A stretch of 64,000 bases of DNA from Zhaonella formicivorans (GCF_004353525.1 NZ_CP085524.1:1124142-1188141), one strand, 5' to 3'. Shown: positions 51,608-59,680, numbered from the stretch's first letter. The notes: generated from the sequence alone by a model not told the origin. Program-made: numbers and translations.

Positions 51608-51730
51608 CTCCTTCAGTCTAAACTTGGTTTCACCATAATTTTAAAATCCAACTGTTGTAGTAAAATTACAAAAGGCTGTTCATCTTCTATTAAAACTGTT
51701 GCAAAAGTCTTACAGGCGAACAAACGGCAA

Positions 51731-51759
51731 TAAAAAATAACCGGGGATTTTCCCCGGTT
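51731..51759 (-). terminator. Terminator of the membrane protein gene
   Basis: AACCGGGGA (51739-51747) pairs with TCCCCGGTT (51751-51759), then six T on the minus strand. Confidence 0.9.
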
Positions 51760-51779
51760 AACCAGCGACCGCTGCCTGT

Positions 51780-52055
51780 TTAAAGCTGTACATTATCTTT
51801 TTTCGTTTTAGCAAACCACATTCGGGCAGCATGTGCGCCCTCCAAAGCGGCAGTAAAAACGGCTAAAATTGCAAAAGCAAGTGGAAGCTTGATTAGAAAG
51901 TCTGGGAAAGTACGCAAGAGTTGGAAAAAAGCAGCGCACAGCAAAAAAGTTATTGCTAACCTTATCCTATGACTTTCCAAGATCCTGTAGGACGGTTGTT
52001 TTTTAGCCGGTTTGCGCTTTTTCCGCCTGTTCGGATCAAATTTAATGACGGTCAT
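51780..52055 (-). CDS. Small membrane protein of unknown function
   Basis: 91 residues from ATG 52055 (GGAGGG 7 nt upstream). A Lys/Arg-rich head (PNRRKKRKPAKKQ) precedes two hydrophobic segments (about 33-50 and 55-75). Its own terminator follows. It lies upstream of the atypical regulator operon. Family not recognised. Confidence 0.6.
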   Translation of the reverse strand: MTVIKFDPNRRKKRKPAKKQPSYRILESHRIRLAITFLLCAAFFQLLRTFPDFLIKLPLAFAILAVFTAALEGAHAARMWFAKTKKDNVQL

Positions 52056-52208
52056 GGCTGTTCCCTCCAAGATAGCAATCTCTGCGTACTATACATATTA
52101 AGCAAGCTTAGGAGTAATTCCTGCAGTTATTCAGGGGTATTATTAAAAGGTAGCATTTTTTCCTGGGCATACCGCATGGTTTAAATAGCATTTTGATCAA
52201 ATTCAACA

Positions 52209-52420
52209 GACGTCCATGCTGCTGTCGCAGCACCATCATAAGTATGAAAAATTGTAACCCATTGTGCGTAGCTGCGACATATGACAAGCCATAGAGTGCT
52301 CTGTGAAGAGTTTGACTGAAAGCGGACGAGCAGCATGGACGCTGCGAGAGCGCTGGAGCGGCATGGACGCCGCGTCAGCGCGTGCCGCTGAAAGTCAAAC
52401 GCTGAGCAGGGCAGCGCTCT
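52209..52420. ncRNA. Candidate structured RNA with nested stems and GAA/GAA internal loop
   Basis: A GC-richer island in an AT-rich gap of 650 bp without genes. Stems: AGAGTGCT (52293-52300) with AGCGCTCT (52413-52420); GTTTGACT (52310-52317) with AGTCAAAC (52393-52400), then GAA facing GAA (52318-52320, 52390-52392), then AGCGG with CCGCT. Two hairpins share the loop ATGGAC: 52331-52344 and 52359-52372. Upstream, TGTCGCAGC (52223-52231) pairs with 52271-52279, and CGTCCATGCTG (52211-52221) can pair with 52331-52341 instead. No known family recognised; strand undetermined. Confidence 0.5.
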
Positions 52421-52544
52421 TGGCGAAGTCATCCCGGAGCAGCGGACACAAGGGTTAACTTTTTAAGGGTAGCACTGACTACCACAATCCTCCCTTTTTT
52501 AACTTTTTCCATGTTTGACGAATATTGTAATTTTTTGTTTTTAC

Positions 52545-52572
52545 AAAAAACCATCCCTACGGATGGCTTTTT
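52545..52572. terminator. Bidirectional terminator
   Basis: CCATCC (52551-52556) pairs with GGATGG (52561-52566); T runs follow on both strands (CTTTTT on plus, TTTTTT on minus). It could end the structured RNA on the plus strand and insulates the gene downstream. Confidence 0.75.
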
Positions 52573-52702
52573 CATTGCTTTTGCTGTATTTACAAGTAAA
52601 AATACATGTAGGTATTGACAAACAAGCAGAAATGTACCTGGCAAACAACCATATAAATATTTTTTCTCGTAGCAAAATAAATATACGAGTGAGGTGATGA
52701 AC

Positions 52703-53239
52703 TTGCAAAAAACAAAGCAACAGAACTTCAAAAATGTCTATTTTTTAAACGAAGAGGCGAAACATCACTACCTTGATACCATAGCTGCAGAAAAGCTGAA
52801 TGAAATTGAAATCTCAACCTCCCATGATTTTAGCGAGCAGTTTGATGACTGGGTAAAGGACCGCACAAACAACGAATTGTTATTAATTTGGGCAGTTTTA
52901 AATGAGATTGAAGCCGACGCAGACCACGTACCATATATCGTTCACCAGCAGTGTATCAGTTACGCAATACCTGAGTGGTTAGCACTCAGTGGCACTCTGG
53001 CTTTCTTTTCGGTTCATTACCTGAACAAGTTCCTGATTGAAGCTGAATTGAGGCGCAGGGGAATAGAATTTGGTTGCTACTCAACCACTTATGAGACAGC
53101 CATTATTACCCAAAACCAGTCATTTACCTTTGAGCGCAGCTTGCTGCAAGAATTAAAACAAAACATTTACGAAGATCAGTTAAATAAAGAATATTTTACT
53201 GAATTGGCCGATACAATCACAACAATGACCCTGCAGTAA
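52703..53239 (+). CDS. Uncharacterised 178-residue protein
   Basis: Soluble, acidic (NEIEADADHVPYIVHQQC, ELRRRGIEFGCYSTTYETAI). TTG 52703 is 6 nt after GAGGTG; the ATG at 52697 overlaps the site. No membrane segment or Cys cluster; two isolated Cys. It has its own terminator 70 bp downstream. Family not recognised. Confidence 0.6.
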   Translation: MQKTKQQNFKNVYFLNEEAKHHYLDTIAAEKLNEIEISTSHDFSEQFDDWVKDRTNNELLLIWAVLNEIEADADHVPYIVHQQCISYAIPEWLALSGTLAFFSVHYLNKFLIEAELRRRGIEFGCYSTTYETAIITQNQSFTFERSLLQELKQNIYEDQLNKEYFTELADTITTMTLQ

Positions 53240-53305
53240 CAGCAGCAAAAATGACATCCCAAAAAACAGATTTTTGGAAAGGCGACATTGGTGCCATTTT
53301 GTATA

Positions 53306-53331
53306 AGCAAGGTAATAATACCTTGCTTTTT
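53306..53331 (+). terminator. Terminator of the 178-residue protein gene
   Basis: AGCAAGGTA (53306-53314) pairs with TACCTTGCT (53319-53327), then TTTT-C. Confidence 0.9.
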
Positions 53332-53365
53332 CTAAACTTAAAAAAACTCATATCTTGAAAAAACC

Positions 53366-53428
53366 TTGCATACCGGCTTATTCCGATTTATAATTGTCGT
53401 AACAGGTGTCTTGTCAGATGATATGTCT
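53366..53428 (+). promoter_or_regulatory. Promoter and possible NiaR operator of the ECF S-component gene
   Basis: TTGCAT (53366-53371), a 17-bp spacer, TATAAT (53389-53394). Downstream, GGTGTCTTGTCA (53405-53416) and ATATGTCT (53421-53428) resemble the TGTCTTGACA-type boxes of the niacin repressor NiaR. The match is from memory of the motif and is not proof. It would block transcription just after its start. Confidence 0.45.
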
Positions 53429-53445
53429 ATGAGGAGGTGAATTAT

Positions 53446-53952
53446 ATGAAGACCCGGGAGCTAGTTCTGGGTGGCTTGTTAACATCTTTGGCATTGCTTA
53501 TTCCATTAGCTTTTGGAGGTTTTTTAGGGGTTTTAATACCCCCTTTCAGCGCGACGCTGGCCTCTCACGTTCCTTTAATGCTGGCCATGACAATAAGTCC
53601 GGCAGTTGCAATTATTGTTGCTTTAGGCTCAACTCTTGGTTTTCTTATCAAGTTGGGGCCAATCATAGCGGCCAGAGCATTTATGCACGTTTTTGTAGGT
53701 TACACCGGCGCCACCTTAATCAAGCAAGGTAAACCTTTATATTTGGTGTTGCTGCTGGTACTGCCAATCCACGCCTTGGGAGAAGCTTTGATTGTAATTC
53801 CTTTCGGTTTTTCCCTTTATAACGCGGGGGTTGTTGTAGGTTTGGGAACAGCATTTCACCATTTAGCAGACAGCTTTATTACTTTAGCTGTGGTCAAACA
53901 ATTAGGGCTGCTAAGAAAATCATTACCTGCTTTTAGCAAGAAAATTTCTTAG
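53446..53952 (+). CDS. ECF transporter S component, niacin-type candidate
   Basis: 168 residues, about five or six membrane helices, beginning MKTRELVLGGLLTSLALLIPLAFGG and containing GSTLGFLIKLGPIIAARAFMHVF. This is the S-component fold; substrate is inferred from the upstream NiaR-like box and resemblance to NiaX. It needs a shared EcfAAT module. GGAGGTG is 6 nt before ATG 53446; the earlier in-frame ATG is not used. Confidence 0.75.
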   Translation: MKTRELVLGGLLTSLALLIPLAFGGFLGVLIPPFSATLASHVPLMLAMTISPAVAIIVALGSTLGFLIKLGPIIAARAFMHVFVGYTGATLIKQGKPLYLVLLLVLPIHALGEALIVIPFGFSLYNAGVVVGLGTAFHHLADSFITLAVVKQLGLLRKSLPAFSKKIS

Positions 53953-53964
53953 AATCAAAAAGCA

Positions 53965-54121
53965 TACAAAAACCACCTGCTGACAGGTGGCTCCAGACCG
54001 TCGACAAACTATTATTAGCCCGCATATATTATGGAGCGGGACTGGTTTCCCCCGTCGACAGCTTGCTGCCGGTAACGGCGTAGGAGCTTACCGCTGCTCG
54101 AAATAATACATGCGGGCTTTG
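53965..54121 (-). ncRNA. Candidate minus-strand structured RNA between two terminators
   Basis: The ends pair over a long distance: AGCCCGCAT-A-TATTAT (54018-54033) with ATAATACATGCGGGCT (54104-54119), one mismatch. Inside are GGTAA/TTACC and GGGA/TTCCC hairpins, and GTCGACGG-type sequence occurs twice. On the minus strand it ends with the perfect hairpin CCACCTG-CTGA-CAGGTGG (53973-53990) plus TTTTTG. The upstream gene has its own terminator at 54122-54155, so this RNA could be a separate unit. No promoter is clear. Confidence 0.45.
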
Positions 54122-54155
54122 TCTAAAAGCTAAAGCCACCTTCAGTCAGGTGGCT
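54122..54155 (-). terminator. Terminator of the YpiB-like gene
   Basis: AGCCACCT (54134-54141) pairs with AGGTGGCT (54148-54155) and TTTAGCTTTT follows on the minus strand. Confidence 0.75.
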
Positions 54156-54647
54156 TTAAACATTGCTCAGCCTTTGCAATTGCTTTGTCAAGCGGTAGAA
54201 CTCTTCCCGGTCACGCCGGTCTAAGGCAGCATCAATTAAGAGCATGAGTTTCTGGTACGCTATTTTCTTTTTCTTGCCGGCTCTTTTAACCTTCCAGACT
54301 CTTTTTTTAGAGACTACCCCTTGGTAGTAATCTTTGCTGTAAGACAGCTTTACATAAAGTTTATAAAAATTAGCGGAAGCTAAAGCTTGCAGAGCTTCCT
54401 CCACGTCGTGGATATACTTCCCGTCTAAACGCAGCACAAAAGGAAAAGTAACTGTACCCCTACCTGAAACCATTAAGGCATTCCGGTAAAACCTTATATC
54501 GTCTACTAACTCGACCTTTTCTAATATGCTCTCGTTTTTGAGTATATATTCTAACACTTTAGCAGTGTTAGGCCACTTTAACCTTTGGGTATCGAGAAAC
54601 CAGTACAAAAAATCTCTTATTAAAATAAGTTTTCTCATCCTCCGCAA
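54156..54647 (-). CDS. ypiB: YpiB/UPF0302 family protein with IDEAL domain
   Basis: 163 residues. The N-terminal block DFLYWFLDTQRLKWPNTAKVLEYILKN matches UPF0302, and the C-terminal end LIDAALDRRDREEFYRLTKQL is the IDEAL domain. YpiB sits next to qcr/menaquinol genes in Bacillus; exact role is unknown. A single gene here, ATG preceded by GGGGGAG. Confidence 0.75.
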   Translation of the reverse strand: MRRMRKLILIRDFLYWFLDTQRLKWPNTAKVLEYILKNESILEKVELVDDIRFYRNALMVSGRGTVTFPFVLRLDGKYIHDVEEALQALASANFYKLYVKLSYSKDYYQGVVSKKRVWKVKRAGKKKKIAYQKLMLLIDAALDRRDREEFYRLTKQLQRLSNV

Positions 54648-54760
54648 CTCCCCCTTTTGACTATTGTAAAGCTTCCGGCAAATGAAAGCTACTGTAAATT
54701 ACTGCAAATAATCGTTTAGAAAATCAACTTTAGCAATATTGGCTTACTTTTTTAACCGGC

Positions 54761-55431
54761 TTGGGCATCCTCGCCTCCCTGTTTTTGCATCGTTCCGAAG
54801 GCCGGGAATATTTGGAAGCAATTTTACCTTTAAAGGTTGGTATTTCGCTCAGCATTTTTCTGTTTATGTTTATTATTGGAGCAACGCTGCTAAAATCCAG
54901 GACCGGTAGACTGAGGCCGATTCTCATAGCAATGCTGTTGGGGACCTTTACCCTCTCTATTCTTTATATACCTAACCTCTTTTTTTATTCGCATCCATCG
55001 GCTGATGAAATTGTCAAGTTTTGGGTTGTACATATTTGGGAAGAAATGAGTTTTGAACTGTATTTGGCTTTTTGGTGCTTGGCCTCTGCTTCTGGATACT
55101 GACGGCCCACTTGAAGCCTGAAAAAAGATTTCTTATCCAATCCTATTGGGCCTTGCTCCTCTTAAATGTTGGGCTGCTTATCATGGGTGGAGCCCTTGCT
55201 TTGGCCGGATTAGTCCAGGCGTATCTCTGGCGGGTTGCCGGAATGGATTTTATGGAAGTAATTAATTTACTTAGACCCTACATGGTTGTCCGGGCAACTG
55301 GGGGAATGATATTTACAGCAGGGGATTTGCTGTTGGTCTGGAACGTCCTTAAGTTGGTCTGGAAAGAAAGAAGGTATTTCTTTCTGGTGCCCAATTTTTT
55401 TTTAAAAAACACTAAAAAGATAGCGCTATGA
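54761..55431 (+). pseudogene. Frameshifted NorB/CcoN-like membrane protein fragment
   Basis: Two frames (54761-55102 and 55072-55431) together give about 220 residues with six helices. They resemble the C-terminal helices of nitric-oxide-reductase/cbb3 subunit I: FWVVHIWEEMSFELYLAF, then RATGGMIFTAGDLLLVWNVL. The frames join at a T5 run (near 55070) that would need one extra T to read AFLVLGLCFWILT. No start with a ribosome site; upstream half (heme-ligand region) is missing. Could instead be a short stand-alone member hit by an indel. Confidence 0.5.
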
Positions 55432-55508
55432 CTCGCCAAACAAGAGCAGGTTGGCACAGTGGGGGCGATAGGGCATAAAAGTTAATACTATTTTCTAGAT
55501 AGTCTGAA

Positions 55509-55533
55509 AGGAGGATTGCGCTCCAATCCTCCT
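55509..55533. terminator. Hairpin downstream of the diadenylate cyclase gene
   Basis: AGGAGG ATTG (55509-55518) pairs with CAATCCTCCT (55524-55533). Weakly T-rich on both sides, so its terminator strength is unclear. Confidence 0.5.
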
Positions 55534-55573
55534 GCTATTCCTCCTGTAACAACCTTGTACAGTACGGCGACTT

Positions 55574-56275
55574 TCAGCCGTGCCCTTGTTTGGCAAGAAA
55601 ATTGATTATATCCCGTCTTACGTTGGTATAATTATTAACGCAGTAAAGCCGTCCTCCCAAAGCCAGGCAAATATGGCCAGTTTCCTCGGAAACGGTTACG
55701 ACGATAGCATCGGTTAGTTCACTTAAACCCAAGGCCGCCCGGTGCCTGGTACCTAAATAGTGGTCTGCACTTATTGCTTGTTTGGAAAGAGGCAAAACAC
55801 ACCCGGCAGCCAAAATCTTTATGTCCCGCACTATCACTGCCCCATCATGCAATGGGTTGCCGGGGTAAAAAATACATTCCAAAAGCCGGCTGGATAGCTC
55901 TGCTTGAAGTTTTAAACCGGCCTTTTTACCTTCCTCAATAAATTCATCCAGTTTCATCTGCCGCTCCAAAGCGATTATTGCCCCATGCCGGCGCTTTGCC
56001 AAGCGCTCCGCAGCCTTAACAACTTCGTTGAAGCCGGGTATTTCAGGTAAAAGGCCTGTTTCCAACTCCAAAACGGTCAGTAGGCCTTCCAATTCAATAG
56101 TTTGCCTCCTTACTTTGGCAAAAAGCTCCAGCAGTTCAGTGTGATTGGGACATTTGTCTATAACATCACAAGCTTCTTTTACTGTTTGCTGTAAACCGCA
56201 AAGACCCGATTTTAAGCTTTCACCGACTTTTTTGGCAAAAAGTCTGCACGGTGTGATTTGATGGTAATCAGGCAT
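55574..56275 (-). CDS. CdaS-like diadenylate cyclase
   Basis: 233 residues: an N-terminal helical part (about 1-75) and a DisA_N domain with the catalytic motifs PLHDGAVIV (DGA) and GTRHRAALG (RHR), the pair that binds ATP and makes cyclic di-AMP. The helical lead fits CdaS rather than membrane CdaA or DNA-bound DisA. Its ATG overlaps the nrfA stop (TGATG), so it is translationally coupled to nitrite reductase, an unusual context. CdaS is sporulation-linked in Bacillus. Confidence 0.88.
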   Translation of the reverse strand: MPDYHQITPCRLFAKKVGESLKSGLCGLQQTVKEACDVIDKCPNHTELLELFAKVRRQTIELEGLLTVLELETGLLPEIPGFNEVVKAAERLAKRRHGAIIALERQMKLDEFIEEGKKAGLKLQAELSSRLLECIFYPGNPLHDGAVIVRDIKILAAGCVLPLSKQAISADHYLGTRHRAALGLSELTDAIVVTVSEETGHICLALGGRLYCVNNYTNVRRDIINFLAKQGHG

Positions 56276-57549
56276 CAGGGTTGTACCGCCTGTCTGGCTA
56301 AATCCCTGGCCCGGCTGGCTAAATCCAGGGATTTACCTAGAGTATTCATGGCTTTTTGCGGATTGTGGAAACCCATGCTGTTTTCTGCGCTAACCCAATC
56401 CCAATACCATTGGCTTTCTCTGTGTAAAGCCCTGGCTTCAGCCAGTTTATTTTTATTAACCCGGGGATTTTTGGCAGCCTCCGCAATTGCATTAATAGCC
56501 TCCACGTTAGCTTTTCCGGCCCGGTCCAAAAGGTCTTTGGTCCTGTCCTGAGTGTACAATACTCTCTGACGCAGTTCCTCCATACTGCCCCGGTGACAGA
56601 CACCGCAAGAACTTTCCATATGTTTCAAGGGGCTGGTCCACCAGTGAGATGATATTTTAGTATTTCCTTGTACTATATAGGGCATATGACAATCAGCGCA
56701 GGCCACTCCCCTGGACTGGTGCGGGCCGTCCAAAAACATCTCATAATCAGGATGCTGACCTTTTAAAACTTCTGTACCGGAATCAGGATGAGTAAAATCC
56801 GTATGCTTGATCTCCTGGTAGTAATTATAAACCTGCTCGGGGTCTTTGCCTTTCTCCCATGGGAAATGCAGCTTATAGGTATCTTTTTCAAAGTAATATT
56901 CCACGTGGCATTGGGCGCATACATAAGTACGCATTTCCTGACGGTTTGCTTTGGTTACGTCTTTCCCTTCCCGTTCCATTGCCTCAATAAATGCGGGGCG
57001 AGTAATTCGGAGCTGCATAGTCTTTGGGTCATGACAGTCGCTGCAACCAACAGGCGTTTTAAACCTGCCGGCCGCCTCTTTAAAAGGAGTGGAATAGTAA
57101 GCATCGCCCATTTCCCGGATCGCTTTAGGCACCTCGGTACTCTTACATGTCCAGCAAACGGCTTTGGGAGGATTGCGTTTTGTCTTTTTTACATCTTCTA
57201 TGGCATACACATGGCCCCGGTCCTCGTTGTATTCTTCGGCAAAACCATAGCCTTTCCACAGTGTTTTCATGTAAGGGTAAGCTTCAAGGTTGCTCCTTTC
57301 CTGGGAACCTCCGTAAACGCTCGGGCCTTTGCTCATATCGTAGTTTTTTTTGTAACTTTCATATTCCCGCGGGTAGTATCGACCAAACACCTCATTATCA
57401 GTTTCCTCTACGCTTATTTCAGCCCTGGGCGGAGGCAGTTCCGGTTCTTTGGCCCGCATACCTGCGAAATAGGCACTCACTCCTACAATACCTAAAATTA
57501 AGAGTGCTGCTGCTACAGCTGCTATTCTTCTCACTGTACCTTCCTCCAA
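56275..57549 (-). CDS. nrfA: Cytochrome c nitrite reductase, catalytic subunit
   Basis: 424 residues. Reduces nitrite to ammonia with six electrons. The catalytic heme site is CWTCK (Lys as distal ligand), followed by four CxxCH sites: CSDCH, CAQCH, CADCH and CGVCH. An N-terminal signal anchor (about 8-27) exports it. Conserved active-site region VEYYFE and the His ligand in HFPWEKG-type loops are present. Gene pair nrfH-nrfA with 4-bp gap. Confidence 0.95.
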   Translation of the reverse strand: MEEGTVRRIAAVAAALLILGIVGVSAYFAGMRAKEPELPPPRAEISVEETDNEVFGRYYPREYESYKKNYDMSKGPSVYGGSQERSNLEAYPYMKTLWKGYGFAEEYNEDRGHVYAIEDVKKTKRNPPKAVCWTCKSTEVPKAIREMGDAYYSTPFKEAAGRFKTPVGCSDCHDPKTMQLRITRPAFIEAMEREGKDVTKANRQEMRTYVCAQCHVEYYFEKDTYKLHFPWEKGKDPEQVYNYYQEIKHTDFTHPDSGTEVLKGQHPDYEMFLDGPHQSRGVACADCHMPYIVQGNTKISSHWWTSPLKHMESSCGVCHRGSMEELRQRVLYTQDRTKDLLDRAGKANVEAINAIAEAAKNPRVNKNKLAEARALHRESQWYWDWVSAENSMGFHNPQKAMNTLGKSLDLASRARDLARQAVQP

Positions 57550-57553
57550 TAAC

Positions 57554-57982
57554 TTAATAAACTAGATTGCGCACATCGCCATGGGGTGTATAGCTGTGGC
57601 AATGATAGCAGTTTGCCCCGTTGCCCTTGCCAATCATCCGCACTAAGGTGGCATGGCAGTTCACACAATTTTTTTGCACTATTTTCTCACTGTCTTTTTT
57701 AAGGTGTATACCCTCAGGAGAACCTGCAATAAAAAATACATAAGCATCGATTAAGCCGGATTTAGCTTTATACAACGGCTTGCTGACCAGCCCTTTGGGT
57801 ACATGGCAGGTATTGCAATTGGCTGTTTCTCGATGGGCTGAATGGTACCAGGTTTGATAAGCCGCATTCATAATATGGCATGATGAACAAAATTCCGCGT
57901 CCTCAGTAAAACGCACTGCCAAAGCTGAACCTAAAATGGCAGTTATGGCTAAAATACCTAACAGCAGTACAATCCTTTTCAA
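57554..57982 (-). CDS. nrfH: Cytochrome c nitrite reductase, quinol-oxidising subunit
   Basis: 142 residues from TTG 57982 (GGGAGGTGG 4-7 nt upstream); the longer frame to 58030 lacks a site. A single membrane helix (about 3-22) and four heme sites of the NapC/NirT type: CSSCH, CNTCH, CVNCH and CYHCH. Takes electrons from menaquinol and hands them to NrfA. First gene of the nrfHA-cyclase operon, below a GTGA-N6-TCAC operator. Confidence 0.93.
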   Translation of the reverse strand: MKRIVLLLGILAITAILGSALAVRFTEDAEFCSSCHIMNAAYQTWYHSAHRETANCNTCHVPKGLVSKPLYKAKSGLIDAYVFFIAGSPEGIHLKKDSEKIVQKNCVNCHATLVRMIGKGNGANCYHCHSYTPHGDVRNLVY

Positions 57983-58059
57983 GCGGCCACCTCCCGGATT
58001 GCGACTAACTACAAAAGATATTATCACCAAAAATTAATTAAATAAGCATAATTTAAGCA

Positions 58060-58073
58060 GTGAGGAAAATCAC
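58060..58073. promoter_or_regulatory. CRP/FNR-family operator upstream of nrfHA
   Basis: GTGA-GGAAAA-TCAC (58060-58073), an almost perfect palindrome of the GTGA-N6-TCAC type used by CRP/FNR proteins, including HcpR, which regulates nitrosative-stress genes in anaerobes. A half site TGTGATC follows at 58080-58086. It is about 80 bp upstream of the nrfH start. Confidence 0.55.
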
Positions 58074-58244
58074 ACCGGTATGTGATCCATATCCAAGCTT
58101 AATACAGCTAAATTGAATATCATAATGTTAAAATCGAGCTTGCTAGCCAAAGTTATACGCTCCGAGGGAAATTTTTAACGCAGCTTGTCCCAGCAATTTT
58201 TACAGACAACAAAAATGAGGGCCTGGTTTAGACCCCCCTTTGAC

Positions 58245-58421
58245 TTACCTTTTCGGTGCAAAAGTGGCGCAGTCAGTATGCTGGGTATCGGTTGCGTTAG
58301 GTCCTTGGATTTCGATTTCACTGGCATTGCAGTGATTGCCACTGTCCCAATACTGGCATGTATTGACCACGCATTTGACTCTGCTGATGGAACTTCCTGT
58401 TCTTTCCACTCTTCCTTGCAT
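58245..58421 (-). CDS. DUF1540 protein
   Basis: 58 residues from ATG 58421 (AAAGGGG 7 nt upstream). VKCVVNTCQYWDSGNHCNA and HTDCATF give the four-cysteine DUF1540 metal-binding motif. These proteins are small and common in sporeforming Clostridia; some are spore-associated. Convergent with nothing; upstream of the nrf operator. Confidence 0.75.
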   Translation of the reverse strand: MQGRVERTGSSISRVKCVVNTCQYWDSGNHCNASEIEIQGPNATDTQHTDCATFAPKR

Positions 58422-58500
58422 TTCCAATCCCCTTTCAAGATAAATTTGGTGGTTGATAACCAGTAATTATTGTATCCTTCTGAACCACGGTTTATCCCGG

Positions 58501-58617
58501 TTAGTACTCTTCATTCGGCACGAATTTACATGTGGAAACTTCCCCTGACCCTAAAGGTACTTTATATGACAAGGCGCCAGTATCGTTTTGCCCATCGGTT
58601 TTTAATTGCCCTGCCAT
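58501..58617 (-). CDS. Possible 38-residue small protein
   Basis: ATG 58617, stop 58501, preceded by GGAAG only 3 nt away, so the start is weak. Product ALSYKVPLGSGEVSTCKFVPNEEY looks protein-like. It fills the otherwise empty 330-bp gap between the DUF1540 gene and sir2. Tentative. Confidence 0.3.
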   Translation of the reverse strand: MAGQLKTDGQNDTGALSYKVPLGSGEVSTCKFVPNEEY

Positions 58618-58694
58618 TTTCTTCCGTTTCTTTATTCCCTTTTAGTTTGGGGCAGGTACAACAATAATATTCTTCCCTGTCTAAATGTAAAGAT

Positions 58695-58719
58695 AAAAAA
58701 ACAGGCGGTGCACCTGTTT
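58695..58719 (-). terminator. Terminator of the Sir2 gene
   Basis: AAACAGG (58699-58705) pairs with CCTGTTT (58713-58719); seven T follow on the minus strand. Confidence 0.85.
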
Positions 58720-58750
58720 AGACTGAGCCGATCGTTTTTATATCCATAGT

Positions 58751-59491
58751 TTAAATTTCTTGCTCTTCCACCAGACGGTCAATTTCAGGCAAAATCTGCT
58801 CCGCAGGCAGATGGAGAACGACATCAGCTTCCCTGTCAAAAGGCGTTTCATCTTTATTCAAAATAATGAGCTTTTGCAACGAAGGGTTGAAGTAATTAAG
58901 CAGACCTGCCACCGGATAGACGCGCAGGGAAGTACCTATAACCAAAAGCACATCGGCTTTAAGCGTAAAATTTCTGGCTAACTGGAGCAATTTTTGGTCC
59001 AGTGGCTCTTCATATAAAACTACATCGGGCTTAATAATCCCGCCGCATTTTGTACATAAGGGAACGGGAGTGCCCTTTTCAATAACGTAGTTTAGGTCGT
59101 AAAGCCCATTGCATTTCAAGCAATGATTCCTTGTAACCGTACCATGAAGTTGCAAAACTGTTTTAAGCCCCGCCAATAATTCCAGTCCGTCTATATTTTG
59201 CGTCAAGCAAGCCCGCAAGCGCCCCTTAGCCTCCCACTTGGCCAAGGTGTAATGAATGGCGTTAGGACGGGCTTGCGGGTACAACATGCTCTTTTTATAA
59301 AAGGCATAAAATTTTTCCGGGTATAGGCTAAAATAAGACGCGGAGAGGATCTCTTCAGCTGCCACATTTTGGCTGTACAGCCCCGTACTGCTCCGGAAAT
59401 CAGGAATCCCCGAAGGTACTGAAGCACCTGCCCCTAGAAGGCAGACAAGGAATTTCGCATGCCGGAGAATATCCGCTGCTTTACTTAACAT
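58751..59491 (-). CDS. NAD-dependent protein deacylase, Sir2 family
   Basis: 246 residues. NAD-binding GAGASVPSGIPDFRSSTGLYS is at the N-terminus, TQNIDGLELLAG and LHGTV follow with the catalytic His, and a zinc ribbon CLKCNG/CTKCGG lies at about 127-155. VIGTSLRVYPVAGL completes the fold. Bacterial members remove acetyl or other acyl groups from lysine. Own terminator. Start ATG with AGGTGACC upstream. Confidence 0.93.
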   Translation of the reverse strand: MLSKAADILRHAKFLVCLLGAGASVPSGIPDFRSSTGLYSQNVAAEEILSASYFSLYPEKFYAFYKKSMLYPQARPNAIHYTLAKWEAKGRLRACLTQNIDGLELLAGLKTVLQLHGTVTRNHCLKCNGLYDLNYVIEKGTPVPLCTKCGGIIKPDVVLYEEPLDQKLLQLARNFTLKADVLLVIGTSLRVYPVAGLLNYFNPSLQKLIILNKDETPFDREADVVLHLPAEQILPEIDRLVEEQEI

Positions 59492-59680
59492 ATTAGGTCA
59501 CCTCAACACTAGGATAGCATACTTTTAGAGCTACCTCTACCGCTATTATTATTTTATACCCGCATTGCAAGCCGCGGGAAACATCAAGTTTTGGCTTCAG
59601 CGCTCTTTTTGTGAGTTTGATCACTGCGTACAACTTTGTTTTACAGTAGAATAAAGGATATGATAAGCGAGGTGTTAGCA

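Noticed and set aside
52429..52731. 100-codon minus-strand frame
   Set aside because: Runs through a bidirectional terminator and the start of the next gene; no ribosome site.
56788..57557. Long plus-strand frames inside nrfA
   Set aside because: Shadows of the cytochrome gene; no ribosome site, no domains.
58540..58690. Cys-rich frame reading EEYYCCTCPKLKG on the minus strand
   Set aside because: No start codon, and it would begin inside the Sir2 terminator.
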